Positions 29,356-37,907 of a stretch of DNA of 64,000 nucleotides are shown in pieces. The DNA is from Halomonas stenophila (GTDB taxonomy: Bacteria; Pseudomonadota; Gammaproteobacteria; Pseudomonadales; Halomonadaceae). The first letter of the stretch is position 1. The number at the start of each line of letters is the position of its first letter. Under the pieces are notes generated by a model that saw only the letters and a program-made list of their open reading frames with translations, was not told where the DNA came from and did no database searches. Location of the stretch: assembly GCF_014192275.1 (NCBI RefSeq), contig NZ_JACHXR010000012.1, positions 1-64,000 of the forward strand. The letters are read 5' to 3'. Both the position numbers and the translations under genes were made by a program.

Positions 29356-29841
29356 ATGCAGCGACGCTTCGATCACCTCGACGATGCCTGGCCCGCCGGC
29401 CTGGGGCGCCGCCTCGGCGCCATGCTCTATGATGGCCTGCTGGTGCTGGCCCTGTGGATCGTCATCACCGGCGGCCATGTGGCGGTGACCCGGCTGGTGA
29501 TCGGCCTGCCGCCGGAGCAGGTGGGACTGGGCGCCGCCCAGGTGCTGTCGCTGCGCCTGCTGATGGCGCTCTCGGCCTATGCCTTCTTCGCCTACTTCTG
29601 GACCCGTGGCGGCATGACCCTGGGCATGCAGGCCTGGCGACTGCGGGTCCAGACCACCGATGGCCGCTCCATCACCCTGCTGCAGAGCCTGCAGCGCTTC
29701 CTCGTCGGGGCGCTGTCCTTCCTGCCCCTGGGGCTCGGGCACCTGTGGGTGCTGTTCGATGCCGAGAAGCGCAGCTGGTCGGACCTCGTCTCGGGAACGC
29801 GGGTGGTGGTGCTGCCCAAGGCCGCGAAGCGGAAGCCCTGA
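29356..29841 (+). CDS. RDD-family membrane protein
   Basis: Protein of 161 residues with three or four membrane segments. An Arg-rich start (GLGRRLGAMLYDGLLVLALW) carries the Arg and Asp that name the family, and a second conserved stretch reads GMTLGMQAWRLRVQT. The function of most RDD proteins is unknown; some affect ion homeostasis. GGAGAG precedes the ATG at 29356. It is probably co-transcribed with lptFG. Confidence 0.85.
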   Translation: MQRRFDHLDDAWPAGLGRRLGAMLYDGLLVLALWIVITGGHVAVTRLVIGLPPEQVGLGAAQVLSLRLLMALSAYAFFAYFWTRGGMTLGMQAWRLRVQTTDGRSITLLQSLQRFLVGALSFLPLGLGHLWVLFDAEKRSWSDLVSGTRVVVLPKAAKRKP

Positions 29842-29859
29842 TGGGCGGCCGCCTTCGGC

Positions 29860-29947
29860 CCCCATGGGTGCTTTCGCTGGCGACCTACATCGGCGCCTGC
29901 TGATCGAGATGAGAATTTTTCTCAGGCTATGGTTGCGATAGCCCTTG
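29860..29947 (-). repeat. Possible relic of the dispersed element
   Basis: TTGCGATAGCCCTTG (29933-29947) matches the family's right terminal repeat (CTGCGATAGCCCTGG) at 13 of 15 positions. To its left, CCATGGGTGCT, CTGGCGACCTA and GGCGCC follow the order of core blocks seen on the plus strand of copy C (CCATGGGCGCT, CTGGCGTAGG, GGCGCC) with gaps. The evidence is suggestive only. Confidence 0.35.
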
Positions 29948-29965
29948 CGAATCATTTACATTCAC
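29947..29965. promoter_or_regulatory. Fur-box-like site upstream of bfd
   Basis: GCGAATCATTTACATTCAC matches 11 of 19 positions of the Fur consensus GATAATGATAATCATTATC, 27 bp before the bfd start. Iron repression of bfd is well established in other bacteria. TGAGAATTTTTCTCA (29910-29924), a short dyad, lies just upstream. Confidence 0.5.
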
Positions 29966-29991
29966 TCTCATGAACAGCGTGAGGTGATGTC

Positions 29992-30198
29992 ATGTACGTG
30001 TGTCTGTGCAAGGGTGTGAGTGACAAGGAGATCCGTCGCAGCGTCGAGGAGGGCGCGCGCAGCTGGCGCGAGGTCCAGCGCGAGACGGGGTGCGGCACCC
30101 AGTGCGGCAAGTGCGCCTGCATGGGCAAGGGCATCACCCGCGAGGCCATCAGGGAAGAGATGACCATGGCCAACGAGGGCCTCGCCTACGCCGTGTGA
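29992..30198 (+). CDS. bfd: Bacterioferritin-associated ferredoxin
   Basis: A 68-residue [2Fe-2S] protein that passes electrons to bacterioferritin heme to release stored iron. The cluster ligands Cys4, Cys6, Cys38 and Cys41 are at the canonical positions (YVCLCKGVSDKEI and QCGKC). Two extra cysteines, Cys34 and Cys43, flank the second pair. A Fur-like box lies upstream and the bacterioferritin gene follows 153 bp downstream, so the pair forms an iron storage and release unit. Confidence 0.93.
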   Translation: MYVCLCKGVSDKEIRRSVEEGARSWREVQRETGCGTQCGKCACMGKGITREAIREEMTMANEGLAYAV

Positions 30199-30199
30199 T

Positions 30200-30273
30200 G
30201 ACAATCGCTATCGTTTATGTTGGCGTTTTCAACGACCTGATTTAATTGCATTTTTTTTGATATCGCCTAGACT
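30200..30273 (+). promoter_or_regulatory. bfr promoter region with a Fur-like site
   Basis: TTGCAT (30246-30251) and TAGACT (30268-30273) are spaced by 16 bp and form a plausible sigma-70 promoter about 80 bp before bfr. Upstream, GACAATCGCTATCGTTTAT (30200-30218) matches about 10 of 19 Fur-consensus positions. Both assignments are by eye. Confidence 0.45.
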
Positions 30274-30351
30274 GCCAGGCAGCCATGGCGGTGCGCGGCC
30301 GCGCGTGCCAAGCTGAAAGATGGCCCTGACGACAGCGATGGAGGCGATATC

Positions 30352-30828
30352 ATGAAAGGCGACAAGAAAGTCATCGAGTACCTAAACACTGCTCTTGGCA
30401 ACGAGCTGGTAGCCATCAACCAGTATTACCTGCACGCCAAGATGTTTCAGGACTGGGGCCTGGCGGCGCTGGGCAAGTTCGAGTACGACGAGTCCATCGA
30501 CGAGATGAAGCACGCCGACAAGCTGATCGAGCGGATTCTCTTCCTCGAGGGCGTCCCCAACCTGCAGGACTACGGCAAGCTGCTGATCGGCGAGGATACC
30601 CGGGAGATGCTCGAGTGTGACCTCAAGCTGGAGCAGAAGGGACGCGACGACTATATCGAGGCGATCGCCTACTGCGAATCGGTACAGGACTATGTCACCC
30701 GCGACCTGTTCAAGTGCATCCTCGACGACGAGGAAGAGCACATCGACAAGCTCGAGACCGAACTCGGGCTGATCGACAAGGTCGGCCTCGAGAACTACCT
30801 GCAGAAGCAGATGCACGCGGCGGAGTGA
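30352..30828 (+). CDS. bfr: Bacterioferritin
   Basis: Protein of 158 residues that forms a 24-subunit iron-storage shell. All ferroxidase ligands are at canonical positions (Glu18, Glu51, His54, Glu94, Glu127, His130), and Met52 is the bis-Met heme ligand, so this is a true heme-binding, ferroxidase-competent Bfr. It starts [11 protein letters not shown]. It lies downstream of bfd on the same strand with its own promoter. Confidence 0.97.
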   Translation: MKGDKKVIEYLNTALGNELVAINQYYLHAKMFQDWGLAALGKFEYDESIDEMKHADKLIERILFLEGVPNLQDYGKLLIGEDTREMLECDLKLEQKGRDDYIEAIAYCESVQDYVTRDLFKCILDDEEEHIDKLETELGLIDKVGLENYLQKQMHAAE

Positions 30829-30856
30829 TCCCGCCGATCGACATCGCTTTCCCCAC

Positions 30857-30878
30857 AAGGCGCCCCTCGGGGCGCCTT
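30857..30878. terminator. Hairpin after bfr
   Basis: AAGGCGCCCC and GGGGCGCCTT form a 10-bp perfect stem between bfr and the convergent DUF1653 gene. No proper T-run follows on the plus strand. Confidence 0.5.
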
Positions 30879-30891
30879 CGTCGTGTGGCCC

Positions 30892-31119
30892 TCAGGAAAA
30901 GGCCTTCTCCAGGGCGAAGCGCGGCAGCGGTTCGCCCTGCACCTCGACGGTCTCCATGAACATCGACAGCGGTCGCACCCAGAGGCCGTAGTCGCCGTAC
31001 AGGGCGCGGTAGGCCACCAGCGGCTCCTCGGTCTCGCTGTGGTGGGCCACGCCGATCACCTCGTAGAGCGGTCCCTTGTAGTGGCGGTAGATGCCGGGCA
31101 CGGGATACTGCGCTTCCAT
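30892..31119 (-). CDS. DUF1653 domain protein
   Basis: A 75-residue protein made of one DUF1653 domain: PGIYRHYKGPLYEVIGVAHHSE, then LVAYRALYGDYGLWVRPLSMF. Its function is unknown; the family is small, cytosolic and widespread. GGAG precedes the ATG at 31119. It follows tcdA by 16 bp on the same strand and probably ends the truC-tcdA operon. Confidence 0.88.
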   Translation of the reverse strand: MEAQYPVPGIYRHYKGPLYEVIGVAHHSETEEPLVAYRALYGDYGLWVRPLSMFMETVEVQGEPLPRFALEKAFS

Positions 31120-31135
31120 CTGCGGACTCCTCGGG

Positions 31136-31972
31136 TCAGGGGGCGGCGTCCCGGGCCAGGCGGGCCAGGGTGCGCGAGGCGGCGACGAAGCCGAAGCTGC
31201 CGGTGACGAAGGTGGCGGCGCCGAAGCCCGAGGCGCAGTCGAGGCGGGTGGCCTCGCCGGCGCCGGGCTTCTGCAGGCAGACCTCGCCGTCGGCGCCGGG
31301 GTAGACCAGCTGCTCGTCGGAATAGACGCACTCCACCGAGAAGCGGCGCCTGGGGTTGCGCGAGAACCCATGATCCCGGCGCAGGCGGGCGCGCACCTTG
31401 GCCAGCAGCGGGTCGTGCTCGGTGCGGGTGAGGTCGGCCACGCGGATGCGGGTGGGGTCGGTCTGGCCCCCGGCGGCACCGGTCACGGTGATCGGCAGCT
31501 TGCGCCGCTTGCACCAGGCGATCAGCGCCGCCTTGGCCACCACGCTGTCGATGGCGTCGACCAGGTGGTCGGCGCCCTCTGGCAGGCGGTCGGCGAGATT
31601 GGTCGGCGTCACGAAGGCGGTGTCCGCCACCACCTCGATGCCCGGCTGGATGGCGCGGCAGCGCTCGGCCAGCACCTCCACCTTGGGACGGCCGATGGTG
31701 CCGTCCAGGGCATGCAGCTGACGGTTGACGTTGGAGACGCAGACATCGTCCAGGTCGATCAGCGTCAGCCGGCCGATACCGGAGCGCGCCAGGGCCTCCA
31801 CGGCCCAGCTGCCCACGCCGCCCACGCCTACCACCACCACATGGGCGCGGCGGAAGCGCGCCAGGGCGCGGGCACCGTACAGGCGGCGGATGCCGCCGAA
31901 GCGCAGCTCGTGGTCGTCGGTCTCGTGGGCGGACGGGGGCAGCAGGGGGTTGGTCATGGGCATCGGTGGCAT
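31136..31972 (-). CDS. tcdA: tRNA threonylcarbamoyladenosine dehydratase
   Basis: An E1-like ATP-dependent enzyme of 278 residues (formerly YgdL/CsdL) that cyclises t6A37 to ct6A in tRNAs decoding ANN codons. It has the nucleotide-binding loop VVVVGVGGVGSWAVEALARSG, the LIDLDDVCVSNVNRQ motif and TGAAGGQTDPTRI. The ATG at 31972 lies one base after the truC stop, suggesting coupling; an in-frame ATG at 31957 (MTNPLL) is equally good by homology. Confidence 0.92.
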   Translation of the reverse strand: MPPMPMTNPLLPPSAHETDDHELRFGGIRRLYGARALARFRRAHVVVVGVGGVGSWAVEALARSGIGRLTLIDLDDVCVSNVNRQLHALDGTIGRPKVEVLAERCRAIQPGIEVVADTAFVTPTNLADRLPEGADHLVDAIDSVVAKAALIAWCKRRKLPITVTGAAGGQTDPTRIRVADLTRTEHDPLLAKVRARLRRDHGFSRNPRRRFSVECVYSDEQLVYPGADGEVCLQKPGAGEATRLDCASGFGAATFVTGSFGFVAASRTLARLARDAAP

Positions 31973-31973
31973 G

Positions 31974-32732
31974 TCAGGCGAGGGCGGGTGTGGCGTCCGG
32001 CCGGTGGTTCGCGGGCAGGTGGCCCGCCCAGCCGAAGCGCTGGAAGAGGGCGGTCATCGGGGCGTCCAGGGCGCAGCCCAGTGCCAGGCGGCGGCCGTCC
32101 ACGGGATGGTCGAAGGCCAGGCCCGCGGCCGCGAGTAGCAGCCGGGAGCAGTCCAGATGCTCGGCGAAGAAGCGGTTGTGGTTGCCCTTGCCGTGCTTGG
32201 CGTCGCCGATGATCGGGTAGCCGCGCCGGGACAGGTGGCGGCGGATCTGGTGGCGCCGACCGGTCAGGGGGCGGGCCTCCATCAGCGAGTAGCGGGCCCG
32301 GGGATAGCGGTCGACCTGCACCGGCAGCTCGACGCTGTCCAGCCGCCGCACCTCCGTGATCGCCTCCATGGCCGGCATCTCGGCCTTGGGCCGCCGGCCG
32401 TCCTCCTCGCGCAGTGCATAGTCGAGGCGGGCGGCGTCGGGGCCCACGCCGCGCACCACCGCCAGGTAGCGCTTCTCCACCCGGCGTTGCTCGAACGCCT
32501 CGCCCAGGCGGGTGGCCGTCTCCGGCGAGAGGGCGAAGATCACCAGCCCCGAGGTGGGGCGGTCGAGGCGGTGCACGGGGTAGACGCGCTGGCCGAGCTG
32601 GTCGCGCAAGGCCTGCAGCAGGACATGGCGCTCCCCGCGGGCCAGGGCGCTGCGATGCACCAGCAGGCCGGCCGGCTTGTGCACGGCGACCAGGTGCTCG
32701 TCGTGATAGAGGATGGGCAGCGGTTCCGTCAT
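31974..32732 (-). CDS. truC: tRNA pseudouridine synthase C
   Basis: An RluA-family enzyme of 252 residues. The catalytic Asp57 is in VYPVHRLDRPTSGLVIFAL, and TGRRHQIRRHLSRRGYPIIGD with KHGKGNHNR matches TruC, which makes pseudouridine 65 in tRNA. It is first in a run with tcdA and DUF1653, so the first two genes both modify tRNA. It is divergent from aceK across about 150 bp. Confidence 0.9.
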   Translation of the reverse strand: MTEPLPILYHDEHLVAVHKPAGLLVHRSALARGERHVLLQALRDQLGQRVYPVHRLDRPTSGLVIFALSPETATRLGEAFEQRRVEKRYLAVVRGVGPDAARLDYALREEDGRRPKAEMPAMEAITEVRRLDSVELPVQVDRYPRARYSLMEARPLTGRRHQIRRHLSRRGYPIIGDAKHGKGNHNRFFAEHLDCSRLLLAAAGLAFDHPVDGRRLALGCALDAPMTALFQRFGWAGHLPANHRPDATPALA

Positions 32733-32884
32733 GGCGCGCTCGATCGGCAGGTGGCAACGAGGGCGCCATTGTCGCCGCCCCGGTCGCAGATGTCATCACG
32801 GCTGTCGGCGAGGCCCACCATGGTCGGCTCGCGCCGGTGGGGAAAATACGCGAAGCTGGAAGGCGCCGCTACATGGAGGTCGCC

Positions 32885-34630
32885 ATGAGACACTCGCCCG
32901 CCTATCGCCTCGCCGCCGCCATCCTGCATGGCTTCGACGAGTACCGCTCGCGGTTCAAGGAAATCACCGCCGATGCCAGCCGCCGTTTCCGGGATGCGGC
33001 CTGGCGCGAGGCCCAGCAGGCCTCGGCGGAGCGGATCGACCTGTACGACGAGAAGGTCCAGGTCACCCTGGCGCGGCTCCGGCGGACCTTCGAGGAGGAC
33101 CTGCTGGTGGACTTCGAGACCTGGCGGGAGGCCCGTCGCCACTATGCCGACCTGATCAGCCAGCGGCTCGACTACGAGCTGGCCGAGACCTACTTCAACT
33201 CGATGTTCTGCTCGCTGTTCCACCATCGCCACATCCGCAACGACTGGATGTTCGTCTATCGCTCCCGCGAGTACGCCGCTCACCACTCGGGCCTCCAGCT
33301 GTGTCGGCGCCAGGCGGTGGGCGATGACTGGGGGCAGGCGCTGCGCTGGGCCCTGGCCGAGGCGCCCTTCGAGGCGCCCTTCGAGGACCTGGAGCGGGAC
33401 GCCGCCCTGGGCGGCGACTTCCTGCGTCGCCAGCTGCCCCCGGCGATCCTCGACTATCCCCAGGCCGAGATCGAGCTGATCAAGAGCGTCTTCTACCGCA
33501 ACAAGGGCGCCTACCTGGTCGGCCGCATTCGCGGCGGCGGCGAGCAGGTGCCGCTGGTGCTGCCGGTGCTCCACGAGGCGGGCGACGGGCTCCACCTGGA
33601 TACCGTGATCATCGAGCCCGACGAGGTATCGATCATCTTCTCCTTCACCCGGGCCTACTTCCAGGTCAAGGTCGTGGTGCCCAGCGAGTTCGTCCACTAC
33701 CTCCAGGAGGTGATGCCCGACAAGCCCCAGGGCGAGCTGTATGCCGCCATCGGCTTCTACAAGCAAGGCAAGACCGAGTTCTTCCGCGCGCTCAATGCCC
33801 AGGTGGCCAAGCGCGAGGACCAGTTCGTGATCGCCCCCGGGGTGCGCGGCATGGTCATGGCGGTGTTCGTGCTGCCGTCCTCCCGCACCGTGTTCAAGAT
33901 CATCAAGGATCGCTTCGATCCCACCAAGGAGATGAGCCACGAGAACGTCCGCGAGAAGTACCGGCTGGTCAAGCGTCATGACCGGGTGGGGCGCATGGCC
34001 GATACCCAGGAGTTCTCGAACTTCATCGCCCGCCAGGACCACTTCGACCCGGAATGCCTGGCGCACCTGCTCGAGGTGGCGCCCTCCACCGTCTACCTGC
34101 GCGGGGACAAGGTGATCATCGAGCACTGCTACACCGAGCGCATGATGATCCCGCTCAACCTCTACCTGGAGGACTGTGACGAGGCCGAGACGCGGGCGGT
34201 GCTCAAGGACTACGGCAATGCCATCAAGCAGCTCGCCGCGGCCAACATCTTCCCCGGCGACATGCTGCTGAAGAACTTCGGGGTGACCCGTCATGGCCGG
34301 GTGATCTTCTACGACTATGACGAGATCTGCTACCTCACCGAGTGCAACTTCCGCCACATACCCGAGCCCATGTACCCGGAGCAGGAGCTGGCCGACGAAC
34401 CCTGGTACTCGGTGGGGCCCAACGATGTTTTCCCCGAGGAATTCGGTCCCTTCCTGTTCGCCGACGTGCGCCTGCGCAAGCTGTTCTACACGCTGCATCC
34501 GGAGCTGTTCGACGCCGACTACTGGAAGGGGCTGCAGCAGGCCATCCGTGACGGGCGCGTCATCGACGTCTACCCGTACCGCAACAAGCAGCGCTTCGCC
34601 GCCGACGCCGACAACGGCCTGGTGTACTAG
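32885..34630 (+). CDS. aceK: Isocitrate dehydrogenase kinase/phosphatase
   Basis: A bifunctional enzyme of 581 residues (E. coli 578) that phosphorylates and inactivates Icd to divert isocitrate into the glyoxylate bypass, and reverses it. The ATP loop region APGVRGMVMAVFVLPSSRTVFKIIKDRF and the catalytic NFGVTRHGRVIFYDYDEICYL are present. I chose ATG 32885; the ATG at 32873 overlaps the GGAGGT that serves as the ribosome site. Unlike in E. coli, aceA and aceB are not adjacent. Confidence 0.97.
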   Translation: MRHSPAYRLAAAILHGFDEYRSRFKEITADASRRFRDAAWREAQQASAERIDLYDEKVQVTLARLRRTFEEDLLVDFETWREARRHYADLISQRLDYELAETYFNSMFCSLFHHRHIRNDWMFVYRSREYAAHHSGLQLCRRQAVGDDWGQALRWALAEAPFEAPFEDLERDAALGGDFLRRQLPPAILDYPQAEIELIKSVFYRNKGAYLVGRIRGGGEQVPLVLPVLHEAGDGLHLDTVIIEPDEVSIIFSFTRAYFQVKVVVPSEFVHYLQEVMPDKPQGELYAAIGFYKQGKTEFFRALNAQVAKREDQFVIAPGVRGMVMAVFVLPSSRTVFKIIKDRFDPTKEMSHENVREKYRLVKRHDRVGRMADTQEFSNFIARQDHFDPECLAHLLEVAPSTVYLRGDKVIIEHCYTERMMIPLNLYLEDCDEAETRAVLKDYGNAIKQLAAANIFPGDMLLKNFGVTRHGRVIFYDYDEICYLTECNFRHIPEPMYPEQELADEPWYSVGPNDVFPEEFGPFLFADVRLRKLFYTLHPELFDADYWKGLQQAIRDGRVIDVYPYRNKQRFAADADNGLVY

Positions 34631-34676
34631 TCAGGCCGTCGAGTCCTGCCCTCCCCCCGGGCTGTGAGAGCCCGCT

Positions 34677-36008
34677 TCATCGGGCGACAACGCACCCCCA
34701 ATACACCCACGCCAGCTCTGCCGCCAGGATATCCTCATGCCACCGGGCGGCATGGAGGGGGCCGCGGCGGGCGAGTTCGGCCTGGAACGCCGGGTCGCTC
34801 AGCACGCGGTTGACCTTTTCGGCGAAGTCGTCGTGGCGCTCCTCGGCGATCAGGCAGCCGGCGCCGTCCTCCAGCATATCGCGAGTGCCCATTACCGCGG
34901 TGGAGACCACCGGGGTGCCCAGCGCCAGGGCTTCCAGCAGCACCAGCCCCTGGGTCTCCGTGCGTGACGCGAACACGAACACATCGGCGGCGCGGTAGGC
35001 CGCCTGCAGGGGGCCGTCGCGGTCGAGGTAGCCGAGAAAGATCACCGCCTCGCCAAGCCCCGCCTGCAGGGCCTGGCGGGCCAGCGCCGCCTGGGCCGGC
35101 CCTTCGCCGGTGATGATCAGCCGGGTGGTGGGGTGCCTGGCCAGCACCCGGGGTAGCATCTCGATCAGAAAGCCGATGTTCTTCTCATTGGCCGCCCGGC
35201 CCACGAAGAGCAGCAACCTGGCCTCCGGTGGCAGGCCGTAGCAGCGGCGGAAATCGCTCGCTTCATGGGGGTGGGTAAAGGCCTCCAGCGCCAGGCCGGT
35301 GGGGATGATCGCCATGGGCGTGGCGACGCCGTAGCGCTCCAGCGCCTCGCCCATGGCTCGGGAGGGTGCCACCAGGGCGTCGAGCTGGTGGCACTGGCGC
35401 ACCGTGAGGCGGCGGGCGGCGAAGCGCAGCCAACGACGCGGCAGCCAGCGCACATAGTGGTGCAGGTACTCCTCGAAGAGGGTGTGGTAGGTGGCCACCA
35501 CCGGAATGCCCAGCCGACGCCCCAGGGCGATGCCGGCGTAGTGGGCCACGAAGGGGGTGTGCACATGGATCAGGTCGAAGGCCTCCGCGGCGAGCTGCGG
35601 CGTCAGGGCCATCAGCTCGCGGTAGTGCATCATGCGATCCTCGGGATCGCCCGGCACGCCACGGGAGGGGATGCGCAGCACTTCCGGCGCGTCGGTCTGC
35701 CCCAACGGGTAGTCGGGGCAGATCAGGGTCATCGAGTGGCCCTGGCGCTCCAGGGCGCGGCGAAAGCTGGCGATGGAGGTGGAGACGCCGTTGATGCGCG
35801 GAAAGAACACATCCGAGACGACCAGGATGCTCAGCGGCTGACAGTCTGCCTCGGAGGACGGCGTGCTCGTCAGCGGGGCGGTAACGGCCGGTGCCTGCCG
35901 GGACTCCCGCTCGGCCTGGCCCTGCTGTGTCAGGGCATTGGCGCGAGCCAACCGGGTCAGTTGCTCTACTTCCGCTGCGCTGAGCGGTTCGCGCGCGCGT
36001 CGGGGCAT
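34677..36008 (-). CDS. GT4-family glycosyltransferase
   Basis: Protein of 443 residues. After about 65 unconserved residues, the GT-B fold starts SILVVSDVFFPRINGVSTSIASFRRAL, then FDLIHVHTPFVAHYAG. The C-terminal nucleotide-sugar domain has LLLFVGRAANEKNIGFLIEM, ITGEGPAQAAL and FASRTETQGLVLLEALALGTPVV, with the EX7E-type pair. Related proteins transfer glucose or mannose to lipids or polysaccharide. The acceptor is unknown. The ATG at 36008 has GGAG upstream. Confidence 0.88.
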   Translation of the reverse strand: MPRRAREPLSAAEVEQLTRLARANALTQQGQAERESRQAPAVTAPLTSTPSSEADCQPLSILVVSDVFFPRINGVSTSIASFRRALERQGHSMTLICPDYPLGQTDAPEVLRIPSRGVPGDPEDRMMHYRELMALTPQLAAEAFDLIHVHTPFVAHYAGIALGRRLGIPVVATYHTLFEEYLHHYVRWLPRRWLRFAARRLTVRQCHQLDALVAPSRAMGEALERYGVATPMAIIPTGLALEAFTHPHEASDFRRCYGLPPEARLLLFVGRAANEKNIGFLIEMLPRVLARHPTTRLIITGEGPAQAALARQALQAGLGEAVIFLGYLDRDGPLQAAYRAADVFVFASRTETQGLVLLEALALGTPVVSTAVMGTRDMLEDGAGCLIAEERHDDFAEKVNRVLSDPAFQAELARRGPLHAARWHEDILAAELAWVYWGCVVAR

Positions 36009-36175
36009 GCTGGGCGACTCCCTCGTGGCATTCAGCCTTATGCTTGCGCGCGTTGGTGACGTTTTCGTGACCTCTCCCCGCCGCGCCCTGTGGACACCGG
36101 CGAGGCTGTCACGGCGCGCTATGCTGAAAGCGAGCGAGGCGCTTTGCTGCTCTCTCAACCTCAAGGAGAACGCCC

Positions 36176-36595
36176 ATGTTGGACTTCATCTCCCATCCGG
36201 CGGGCCATGTCGTGGCGATGCACGCGGGCGGGGTCGTGACGGCCAGGGAGCTGCAGCGCGCCATCGATGCCATCGAGGCCGCCAAGCGGGCCCATCCCAG
36301 GGTCAGCCTGGTGGTCGAGATCGACGGCCTTCGCTGGCTGACGCTGACCGCCTTGTTGAAGGATATCGGCTACGGCCTGACCCAGCTCGGCGATCTCGAG
36401 CACTACCACCGGGCCGCCGTGGTCACCGACCAGGAGTGGGTCAAGCATCTCAGCCACCTGGAAGAGAAGCTGTTCAAGGCCGTGGAGGTGCGCACCTTCC
36501 CCAGGCGCGATCACGCCGCGGCCATGGCCTGGGCCGGGGAATTACCCAAGGGGGCCCACGAGAATCCCGAAGATGATGGCTACCACGGGGCCTGA
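36176..36595 (+). CDS. STAS/SEC14-like (SpoIIAA-like) protein
   Basis: A 139-residue soluble protein resembling the SpoIIAA-like DUF3478 family: an opening beta-hairpin (GHVVAMHAGGVVTARELQRAID), then VSLVVEIDGLRWLT, where membrane-associated relatives have a lipid-binding surface, and AAVVTDQEWVKHL. Function is unknown; relatives may bind membranes or phospholipid. AAGGAG precedes the ATG. It is divergent from the glycosyltransferase gene and is the last ordinary chromosomal gene before the accessory island. Confidence 0.75.
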   Translation: MLDFISHPAGHVVAMHAGGVVTARELQRAIDAIEAAKRAHPRVSLVVEIDGLRWLTLTALLKDIGYGLTQLGDLEHYHRAAVVTDQEWVKHLSHLEEKLFKAVEVRTFPRRDHAAAMAWAGELPKGAHENPEDDGYHGA

Positions 36596-36621
36596 CCTTG
36601 CCGTACCATCTCGGCAACGAG

Positions 36622-36643
36622 GACGCCAGCCGTGGCTGGCGTC
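36622..36643 (+). terminator. Hairpin after the STAS-like gene
   Basis: GACGCCAGCC and GGCTGGCGTC form a 10-bp perfect stem with a tiny GT loop, followed by TTGCC. It is a probable, not textbook, terminator. Nothing else recognisable lies in 36644-36869. Confidence 0.5.
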
Positions 36644-36869
36644 TTGCCGCTCAGCCGACACCGACTTTCCATCAGAGTCATCGAACTCTAGCCGATGGCG
36701 AGCCAAAGTCTATTGAACTAGGGTGAGTGATATTGCCGTCAGCAAGCCGGCACGAAACCGCAGGGTGTAGGGGTATGGGGACGAGTGCATCAGTGGCGCC
36801 TTGTCCCATGACCGACCTCACGGACCATGCAGCCGTCATGTTCATCTGAGTCATGCAGTCGGCACCGCT

Positions 36870-36957
36870 ATCTAACAAGGCCAATCACAATCACCCATGC
36901 CAAACAACGCATGGGCTGGACCTCTCTGTCGCTCGGCCTGTGATGGCGGCATTAGGC
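36870..36957. other. attC-like recombination site 1
   Basis: An 88-bp stretch with integron attC layout. R'' is ATCTAAC (36870-36876, fits RYYYAAC); L'' GCCAATCACA pairs with L' TGTGATGGC leaving a single bulged A, like the extrahelical base of real attC sites; R' is ATTAGGC (36951-36957, one mismatch to GTTRRRY). The interior contains another hairpin (CCCATGC/GCATGGG). The DUF899 gene starts 24 bp after R', the usual cassette arrangement. Confidence 0.6.
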
Positions 36958-36980
36958 TCGAGAATGTAGAGGTGTACGCC

Positions 36981-37718
36981 ATGACAGAATCACAAACTCC
37001 GCAAATCGTGACACGTGACCAGTGGGAGCGGGCTCGTGCTGAGCTGCTGGTCCGCGAGAAAGCGCACACGCGCGCTGGCGATCAACTGGCTGCGGCGCGG
37101 CGACGCCTGCCGATGACGCGGATGGAGCCGCTGACGGTGGTGGGTGCGGACGGCCCCGTCGCTCTGCACGAGGTGTTTGAAGGCCGGCGCATGTTGATCG
37201 TGTACCACTTCATGTGGAAGAGGAAGGGCATGCCCCACCAGCAGTGCGAGGGCTGCACGCACACTCAGGCAGCGATGAACCCCGCCGTCTGCGCCTATCT
37301 GGCCGAGCGTGACGTGACCTACGCCGTCTTCAGCAGCGGTCCGTGGGACGAGATCGCCGCCTACCGAGACTTCATGGGCTGGACGACGCCGTGGTACTCG
37401 ACTGACGGTTCAGCGGAGGTGCTGGCGACCCGAGACGGTGGCGACGTGCGCTGCTACCTGCGGGACGACGGCGATCAGGTGTTCCAAACGTATGAAACGA
37501 CGTTGCGAGGGATCGAGGCCATGATGCCCACGCTGCAGTTGCTCGATCTCACGCCCTACGGCCGGCAGGAGACCTGGGAGGACTCGCCCGACGGCTGGCC
37601 GCAGCAGGACCAGGCCGGATCGTGGTGGCGGCGTGACGGCCGGCCAGTTGCTCAGTGGACGCGTACCGACGTGTCGGTCGAAATAGAAACCGGTTGCTGC
37701 ACTGAAAAGAGGCAATGA
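36981..37718 (+). CDS. DUF899 family thioredoxin-like protein (cassette-like gene)
   Basis: Protein of 245 residues. DUF899 hallmarks are ARAELLVREKAHTRAGDQLAAARRRLPM, then FEGRRMLIVYHFMWKRKGMPHQQCEGCTHT, giving a thioredoxin-like fold with a CxGC motif. Function is unknown; such proteins are common cargo of mobile integron cassettes. The ATG at 36981 is 24 bp after an attC-like site. It lies between two such sites without its own promoter, typical of cassettes. Confidence 0.82.
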   Translation: MTESQTPQIVTRDQWERARAELLVREKAHTRAGDQLAAARRRLPMTRMEPLTVVGADGPVALHEVFEGRRMLIVYHFMWKRKGMPHQQCEGCTHTQAAMNPAVCAYLAERDVTYAVFSSGPWDEIAAYRDFMGWTTPWYSTDGSAEVLATRDGGDVRCYLRDDGDQVFQTYETTLRGIEAMMPTLQLLDLTPYGRQETWEDSPDGWPQQDQAGSWWRRDGRPVAQWTRTDVSVEIETGCCTEKRQ

Positions 37719-37719
37719 C

Positions 37720-37816
37720 ACCTGACCAGGGCCTGCATTCCGACGCTGACCGCTCCCTTCCTGCGCTGCCGCTCCGGTCGGTCGCCGTCAAGCGCGGCTG
37801 AACGACGTCGTTGGGC
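37720..37816. other. attC-like recombination site 2
   Basis: This follows the DUF899 stop codon by one base. The right half is strongly attC-like: GCGGCTGAAC (L'), six bases, then GTTGGGC (37810-37816, fits GTTRRRY). The left half is weaker: ACCTGAC in place of RYYYAAC, then CAGGGC and GCATTCCGACGC. The left start TGACCAGGGC is shared with site 3. The remaining spacer to 37907 shows only the ribosome site of the next gene. Confidence 0.5.
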
Positions 37817-37907
37817 GTCACTCACACCCAGAACGCACCGGGGTGTCGATTATACGGTGTCTCGTTCGACGACTGGATGCTGGAAGGCAAACCAGGAGGA
37901 TGACCTC

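Noticed and set aside
36596..36869. Possible additional cassette or gene in the spacer before attC-like site 1
   Set aside because: Stops are frequent in all frames and no family pattern appears; only a terminator-like hairpin at 36622 was kept.
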